Assembly: GCA_947629815.1 (NCBI GenBank)
Contig: CANRFG010000011.1
Location: 1 to 36,854 of the forward strand
DNA: 36,854 bases
Source: an uncultured Bacilli bacterium
GTDB taxonomy: Bacteria > Bacillota_I > Bacilli_A > RF39 > UBA660
Direction of reading: 5' to 3'
Shown piece by piece: positions 32,383-36,854 of this stretch (the first letter of the stretch is position 1; each line of letters begins with the position of its first letter). The translations under genes were made by a program, and so were the position numbers. The notes beneath the pieces were generated by a model. It made no database searches and was not told the DNA's origin. It was given only the letters and a program-made list of their open reading frames with translations.

Positions 32383-32495
32383 ATATTCAATGTATCATAA
32401 AAACAATTTTTTTTCAAGTCGTTTTCTATTATTTCACTAAAAAGTACAAATTTCTAATCAATTAAATAAACAAGACCAAAAACAAGACCAAAAAA

Positions 32496-32520
32496 AATAA
32501 AAAGCCTTTAAAATAAAGGC
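32496..32520 (-). terminator. ssrA terminator
   Basis: GCCTTTA-TTT-TAAAGGC on the minus strand followed by TTTTTATTTT, 13 bases beyond the tmRNA CCA end. Confidence 0.85.
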
Positions 32521-32532
32521 ATAATGCACTAA

Positions 32533-32909
32533 TGGTGGAGCTGAGGAGAATCGAACTCCTGTCCAAATACATAAAAATATAAATTACTACAAGCTTAGTT
32601 AGTTATTAATATTCCTAATAATATAAGCAACTAACAGCATTATTATTAGTAAGCTTATTATATTCACTATTAATTATAAGCATCATAATAGTATATCCCA
32701 CTAAATCGAACTTTCTAAAATTTCCATGGGAGAGAAACTATAGAAAGTCATGCTCCTTATTCTAAATTAGGCAAAGGCAACAATGTTTTTATTAAACATT
32801 GAAGCAGCACGTTCTTTTAAACTGTTTCCAATTATTTTTTTGTGCACGTATCGTGTGCCTACGACTTGCAATCTATACCCATACATATCTGTCGAAACCA
32901 GGCAGCCCC
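32533..32909 (-). ncRNA. ssrA: tmRNA (ssrA)
   Basis: Transfer-messenger RNA of about 377 nt that rescues stalled ribosomes with SmpB. The 5' GGGGCTG pairs with 3' CAGCTCC before ACCA; the T arm is GGAGTTCGATTCTCC, and GGTTTCGACAG lies near the 5' end. Aligning AAAAAATAATT with the Escherichia coli sequence before its resume codon puts the resume codon at GGA (32827-32829). This gives the tag (A)GNSLKERAASMFNKNIVAFA, stop at 32767-32769. The end AFA, instead of the usual ALAA, resembles mycoplasma tags. It follows smpB directly, as in Bacillus. Confidence 0.95.
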
Positions 32910-32913
32910 ATAA

Positions 32914-32947
32914 AATGTTAAAATACATTTTATAAGATTTTAACATT
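32914..32947 (-). terminator. Hairpin between smpB and ssrA
   Basis: AATGTTAAAAT pairs with ATTTTAACATT (11 bp, 12-base loop), ending five bases before the tmRNA 5' end. It may be a partial terminator or a processing signal for the tmRNA precursor. Confidence 0.55.
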
Positions 32948-32961
32948 TTTAATTATTTAAG

Positions 32962-33402
32962 TCAATTATATTTTTTCATTTGCTTTTGAATTTCTCTATT
33001 TATATCTCTTTCTTTTATAGATTCTCTTTTATCATAATTTTTCTTACCTTTAGCTAAACCAAGTAATATTTTTGCTTTATTTTTATTAAAATAAAGTTTT
33101 AAAGGGACTAATGTATTACCATCTAAAGTTACTTTATTATTTAGTTTTAATATTTCTTTTTTATGAAGTAATAACTTTCTAGTTCTTTTTTCATCATGAT
33201 TAAATATATTTCCTTGCTCATACTCACTTATATGCATTCCTAATAAAAACACTTCATTGTTTTTTATAATTGCATAGCTATCTTTTAAATTAGCATTACC
33301 ATTTCTAATAGATTTTATTTCAGTACCTGTTAATACTATGCCACATTCTATGGTACTTATAATTTCATAATCATAATTAGCTTTCCTATTGTTTATTTCC
33401 AT
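32962..33402 (-). CDS. smpB: SsrA-binding protein SmpB
   Basis: A 146-residue tmRNA partner. Motifs: N-terminal [25 protein letters not shown], then LLLHKKEI and the basic tail region [19 protein letters not shown]. It positions tmRNA in the stalled ribosome. Several start codons run in series (GTG ATG ATG ATG); the last, at 33400-33402, has the best spacing from AAGG. The start lies inside the 3' end of rnr (overlap 17 bases from this start), so it is coupled to rnr. Confidence 0.95.
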   Translation of the reverse strand: MEINNRKANYDYEIISTIECGIVLTGTEIKSIRNGNANLKDSYAIIKNNEVFLLGMHISEYEQGNIFNHDEKRTRKLLLHKKEILKLNNKVTLDGNTLVPLKLYFNKNKAKILLGLAKGKKNYDKRESIKERDINREIQKQMKKYN

Positions 33403-35506
33403 CATCATCACCTTGTTTTACTAACATGAAATCAACTGTTTTTGCTTCTTTATTCGCGTTTATAACTTTAACTCTTAATTTATCTCCTAGGCGATAACCC
33501 CTTTTTTTCTTATCTCCTCTAATTGAAAAAGTTGCTTCATCATAGACATAATTATCATCTGTTAAATCATCAATTCTTATTAAACCTTCAACTAAATTTT
33601 CAAGTTCAACAAACATTCCAAAACTAGTTACACTACTTATTATACCATCATATTCTTCACCTATATGATCCATCATATATTCTGCTTTTTTCATATCATC
33701 AACTTCTCGTTCACAATCTGCTGCATCTCTTTCTTTTTGTGATGAATGTTCTGTTAAATATACTAATTTATTATCCCAATATTCTGTAACTTCACTATTA
33801 ATTTGATTTTTAAACAAATACTTTCTTAATAATCTATGAACAGTTAAATCTGGATATCTTCTTATTGGAGAAGTAAAATGTGTATAACATAAACTACCAA
33901 GTCCAAAGTGACCTATATTATTTTTATCATATACAGCTTTTTGCATACTTCTTAACATCATAGATGAAAGTATATGATATTCTTCTTTATCTTTTAATTG
34001 TTCCAATATATATTTTATAGTAGTAGGTTTAACATCATTAATTTTCCCATTAATTTTATATCCTAAAATGCTTATATATTTAATAAATCTATCTATCTTT
34101 TCTTGACTAGGTTTACCATGAATACGATATACAAAAGGTAGTTCCATATAATATATATGAGTCGCAACTGTTTCATTTGCTGCAATCATAAAATCTTCTA
34201 TTAAATTTTCACCCTCCCCTCTATTTCTTTTAACTATATCAATTGCCTTACCATTTTCATCAACAATTATTTTAGCTTCATCTATTCCAAAATCAATATA
34301 ACCTCTGTTTTCTTTCATTTTACGAAGTATATGGGCTAAATCATTCATTTCTCTTAATGTTTGAGCAAATGGTTCATACCCCTCAGGTATTATATTTTCT
34401 TCAAGTATTTTGTTTACATTGTTATATGTCATTTTCTTTCTTGAACGAATTATACTTTCAAATATATCATAGTTAACAACTTTACCTTTGTCATCTATTT
34501 CCATAACACAGGACATTGCAAATCTATCTTCACCTTCGTTAAGTGAACAAATACCATTAGATAATTTATGTGGAAGCATAGGTATTACTCTATCTGCTAA
34601 ATATACACTTGTTCCTCTATCATATGCTTCTTTATCAAGTGGACTATCTTCTTTTACATAATAACTTACATCAGCAATATGAACTCCTAATTCATAATTA
34701 CCATTATCAAGTTTTTTTAAACTTATTGCATCATCGATATCTTTAGTGTCATCGCCATCTATAGTAAATATCATTTCATTTGTTAAATCTCTTCTAGAGC
34801 CTTTATCTTCGTTTTCTATTGTTAAAGGTATATTACTTGTTTCTTCCATTACTTCATCTGGAAAAGTATCATTTATTCCATATTTAGCAACTATGGATAA
34901 TATATCAACTCCTGGGTCATTTTTATGTCCTAATATTTTTATTACTTCGCCTTTATACACATAATCCTTAATTTTATTTGTTACTTTAACTAAAACTTTG
35001 TGTCCATTCATAGCACCCATTGTTTTATTTTTATCTATTTCTATTTTAAGTTTTACTTTTTCATCATCTAAATCTATATAACCTTTACCTTTATTATAAT
35101 AGAACTCTCCAACCATTTGTTTTAACTTTCTTTCAACGATTTTTAAAATTCTACCTTCTAATTGCATCCCATTTTTACTTGTTATTTCTACAATTACTGT
35201 ATCATTATGTATTGCGCCATTTAAGTTTGAAGGTGCGACAAAAACATCTTCATCTCCTTCGATGTCTACAAATCCAAATCCTTTTTTATTTACTATCATT
35301 CTACCTACTTTTAAATGACTATTAGTAAATAACATATATTTATCTTTTTTAGTCCTATATACTTTAAGACTATCTTCTAAAGCATTTAATGCTTTTAATA
35401 ATTCTTTTAATTCATCTACAGTTGTGAATCCTAACTTATCATTTATTTCATGAACTGATAATGCTTGCCCTTCTGTTTTTAATAATTCAAGTATTTGTTC
35501 TTCCAT
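33386..35506 (-). CDS. rnr: Ribonuclease R
   Basis: A 706-residue 3'-5' exoribonuclease that degrades structured RNA and, with tmRNA-SmpB, the mRNAs of stalled ribosomes. An N-terminal winged helix (1-65) is followed by cold-shock-like domains, the RNB catalytic domain starting near 245 with [14 protein letters not shown] (Mg-binding Asp residues) and [20 protein letters not shown], and a C-terminal S1 domain (about 620-690: [20 protein letters not shown]). It lacks the long basic tail of the E. coli enzyme. The rnr-smpB-ssrA order is the Bacillus one. Confidence 0.96.
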   Translation of the reverse strand: MEEQILELLKTEGQALSVHEINDKLGFTTVDELKELLKALNALEDSLKVYRTKKDKYMLFTNSHLKVGRMIVNKKGFGFVDIEGDEDVFVAPSNLNGAIHNDTVIVEITSKNGMQLEGRILKIVERKLKQMVGEFYYNKGKGYIDLDDEKVKLKIEIDKNKTMGAMNGHKVLVKVTNKIKDYVYKGEVIKILGHKNDPGVDILSIVAKYGINDTFPDEVMEETSNIPLTIENEDKGSRRDLTNEMIFTIDGDDTKDIDDAISLKKLDNGNYELGVHIADVSYYVKEDSPLDKEAYDRGTSVYLADRVIPMLPHKLSNGICSLNEGEDRFAMSCVMEIDDKGKVVNYDIFESIIRSRKKMTYNNVNKILEENIIPEGYEPFAQTLREMNDLAHILRKMKENRGYIDFGIDEAKIIVDENGKAIDIVKRNRGEGENLIEDFMIAANETVATHIYYMELPFVYRIHGKPSQEKIDRFIKYISILGYKINGKINDVKPTTIKYILEQLKDKEEYHILSSMMLRSMQKAVYDKNNIGHFGLGSLCYTHFTSPIRRYPDLTVHRLLRKYLFKNQINSEVTEYWDNKLVYLTEHSSQKERDAADCEREVDDMKKAEYMMDHIGEEYDGIISSVTSFGMFVELENLVEGLIRIDDLTDDNYVYDEATFSIRGDKKKRGYRLGDKLRVKVINANKEAKTVDFMLVKQGDDDGNKQ

Positions 35507-35548
35507 AACAATCCACCTCTACTATAATTATAGATTAAATAAAATTAA

Positions 35549-35574
35549 AAATATAGTATTTTACTACTATATTT
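35549..35574 (-). terminator. Terminator of rmuC
   Basis: AAATATAGTA/TACTATATTT, a perfect 10-bp stem with a 6-base loop, followed on the minus strand by TTAATTTTATTT, between rmuC and rnr. Confidence 0.65.
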
Positions 35575-35627
35575 ACACTACTATACACTAATTTTTTATT
35601 AGTTTTTTAATAATAAATAGTCTATGA

Positions 35628-36701
35628 TTATTTATTATCTTCATATCCTATTTCATCCATTTCAACTTGATTTATTGAGTTAAATCTTTTTGTTATTTTA
35701 TCTGTAGTAACATGTATGTCCTTAACATCTTTTGATACTGTTTCTATACTTCTATATAGTTTATCCCATCTATCCTTATAACGAATAAATTCTTCATCTA
35801 ATAGTTTTAATTCGTTATGTATTACTTTTGTATATTTATCTCTTTCTATGTTTTTAATTATTATTTGTATTGTTGTAAGTGTACTAATAAGTGTTGTTGG
35901 AGAAGTAATCCAAACTCTTTTTTTATAAGCATATTCTATTATATCTTGATGATATGCATTAACTTCTGCAAATATTGCTTCAGCTGGTAAGAAAAGTATT
36001 GCTTGGTCAGATGTTACTCCTGGAATTATATATTTACTACTTATTGCATCGATATGTTTTTTCATATCTTGTTTAAATAATTTTTCATATGTACTTCTTT
36101 GTTCTTTTGATATATCCTTATTTACCATATTTTGATAATTTTCTAAAGGAAATTTTGAATCTATCGCAATTAAACCTAAAGGTTCTGGTGCGAATAAAAC
36201 GCTATCTGCCACATTTCCATTATCAAATGTATATTGAAGTTTATATATTTTATCATTATTTTCACCAAATACATTCGATAAAATATGTTTTAAATTAACT
36301 TCTCCAAATATTCCTCTTGTTTTTTTATCTGTTAATACTTCTTGAAGAGAAATTATGTCTTGACCTAATACGTCTATTTTTTTCTGTGCCTCATCTATTT
36401 TTGATAAGCGTTCTAATACATTTGTAAATGTTTTATTTGTTTTTTCAAAGTTTTCGTCTATTCTTTCATTTACTTTATCATTTATCATTCTAAGTTTTTG
36501 CTCAATTTTTTCGTTTTGTTCAGTAAAGTGTTTATTTAGATTTTCATTTACATTATTTTTAAAATCGCCTATTTCTTTTATAGTAGATGTTTCTAATTTA
36601 CCTAATCTTTCTGTTATATTAGATTCATTTATATTTTTCATTACACTTATTACTACTAATATTAATATTATCACATTTAATCCAATTATTATGTATTCCA
36701 C
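35628..36701 (-). CDS. rmuC: DNA recombination protein RmuC
   Basis: A 357-residue membrane-anchored RmuC. The N-terminal helix (YIIIGLNVIILILVVISVM) is followed by a long coiled coil (about 25-125) and the RmuC domain (about 125-320) with RGIFGEVNLKHIL, IAIDSKFPLENY (the Asp-x-Lys of its nuclease-like core) and ILFLPAEAIFAEV...WITSPTTLI. RmuC limits DNA inversion at short inverted repeats and has been linked to processing of aberrant DNA. It is somewhat shorter than E. coli RmuC (475 aa). Confidence 0.93.
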   Translation of the reverse strand: MEYIIIGLNVIILILVVISVMKNINESNITERLGKLETSTIKEIGDFKNNVNENLNKHFTEQNEKIEQKLRMINDKVNERIDENFEKTNKTFTNVLERLSKIDEAQKKIDVLGQDIISLQEVLTDKKTRGIFGEVNLKHILSNVFGENNDKIYKLQYTFDNGNVADSVLFAPEPLGLIAIDSKFPLENYQNMVNKDISKEQRSTYEKLFKQDMKKHIDAISSKYIIPGVTSDQAILFLPAEAIFAEVNAYHQDIIEYAYKKRVWITSPTTLISTLTTIQIIIKNIERDKYTKVIHNELKLLDEEFIRYKDRWDKLYRSIETVSKDVKDIHVTTDKITKRFNSINQVEMDEIGYEDNK

Positions 36702-36812
36702 TATATCACCTCTAGTATAATTTTAACATTTCATACATTTGTTCGTCAATAGAATTTTAATGATTTAATAACCAATATTCGGAACTTAAACACTTTTAAA
36801 TATCAAAAATCT

Positions 36813-36843
36813 TACAAGCCATTATAAAATGGTTATTTTTTTG
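36813..36843. promoter_or_regulatory. Hairpin / possible rmuC promoter at window end
   Basis: On the plus strand a short hairpin (AGCCATT...AATGGTT) ends in seven T and could stop a transcript, though no plus-strand gene is visible. On the minus strand the same bases read TTGACA then TATAAT with a 15-bp spacer, a possible promoter for rmuC. The two readings cannot be separated from sequence alone. Confidence 0.4.
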
Positions 36844-36854
36844 TCAAATTTTCA

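Larger units (their letters stand above)
31660..32417. repeat. Tandem duplication of a type I toxin-antitoxin module
   Basis: Two near-identical units repeat with a 427-bp offset (425 bp distally, after a 2-base deletion). Unit A runs about 31660-31992, unit B about 32087-32417. Each contains promoter, leader, 25-codon hydrophobic ORF, convergent hairpin, terminator and opposing promoter in the same order. The toxin ORFs differ by one synonymous base. Sequence between the units (about 31993-32080) is not repeated and holds no gene. Confidence 0.9.

Noticed and set aside
32473-32490. Short repeat AACAAGACCAAAA beside ssrA as an integration site
   Set aside because: Only two tandem copies of a simple 12-base A-rich motif; no integrase and no duplicate of the ssrA 3' end within the window.

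Overview
The window is a 36.9 kb chromosomal piece of a very AT-rich, spore-forming low-GC Gram-positive bacterium. Synteny supports this: dacB-spmA-spmB-rluB, ysxE-spoVID beside lon, and rnr-smpB-ssrA are all arrangements known from Bacillus. Strong -35/-10 promoters, AGGAGG ribosome sites and U-tailed hairpin terminators also fit. TGA serves as a stop (e.g. spmA, dacB), so the code is standard. The tmRNA tag nevertheless ends in a mycoplasma-like AFA. My guess (inference) is an uncultured gut-type Bacilli near Erysipelotrichales/RF39.

Layout. 0-2 kb: two prepilin-like genes, one with a poly-alanine C-terminus and one carrying a formylglycine-enzyme-like (C-type lectin fold) head. 2.0-4.3 kb: a self-contained two-gene cassette, an AAA_15-type ATPase plus an RloB-like TOPRIM protein, probably anti-phage defence. 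4.5-9.3 kb: a small membrane protein, YsxE-like and SpoVID-like spore coat genes, an unknown gene and lon. 9.3-13.8 kb: a degenerate polysaccharide-deacetylase-like protein, a Gly/Tyr/Pro-rich coat-like peptide, rlmD, a tail-anchored unknown, ferredoxin and rluB. 13.8-16.0 kb: spmB, spmA and dacB (spore core dehydration and cortex). 16.1-18.7 kb: two lipoproteins around a prepilin-DUF6273 gene that is bracketed by 27-bp direct repeats.

18.8-23.1 kb: a three-gene operon of lamin-tail/CotH kinase, VTC-domain protein and DUF4956 membrane protein. 23.1-27.5 kb: a MarR regulator and a heterodimeric ABC exporter with one degenerate ATP site. 27.7-31.4 kb: a tandem-domain ThyX-like protein and two unknown genes. 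31.65-32.45 kb: two tandem copies of a type I toxin-antitoxin module (25-aa hydrophobic peptide plus antisense RNA). 32.5-36.7 kb: ssrA, smpB, rnr and rmuC.

Housekeeping and sporulation genes sit on the minus strand in short overlapping operons. The accessory cargo (prepilins, RloAB-like pair, CotH trio, type I TA pair) is inserted between these conserved blocks. The best candidates for poorly described biology are the tandem type I TA array, the repeat-flanked prepilin cassette with lectin-fold heads, the CotH-VTC-DUF4956 operon and the AFA-ending tmRNA tag in a spore former that still has Lon.
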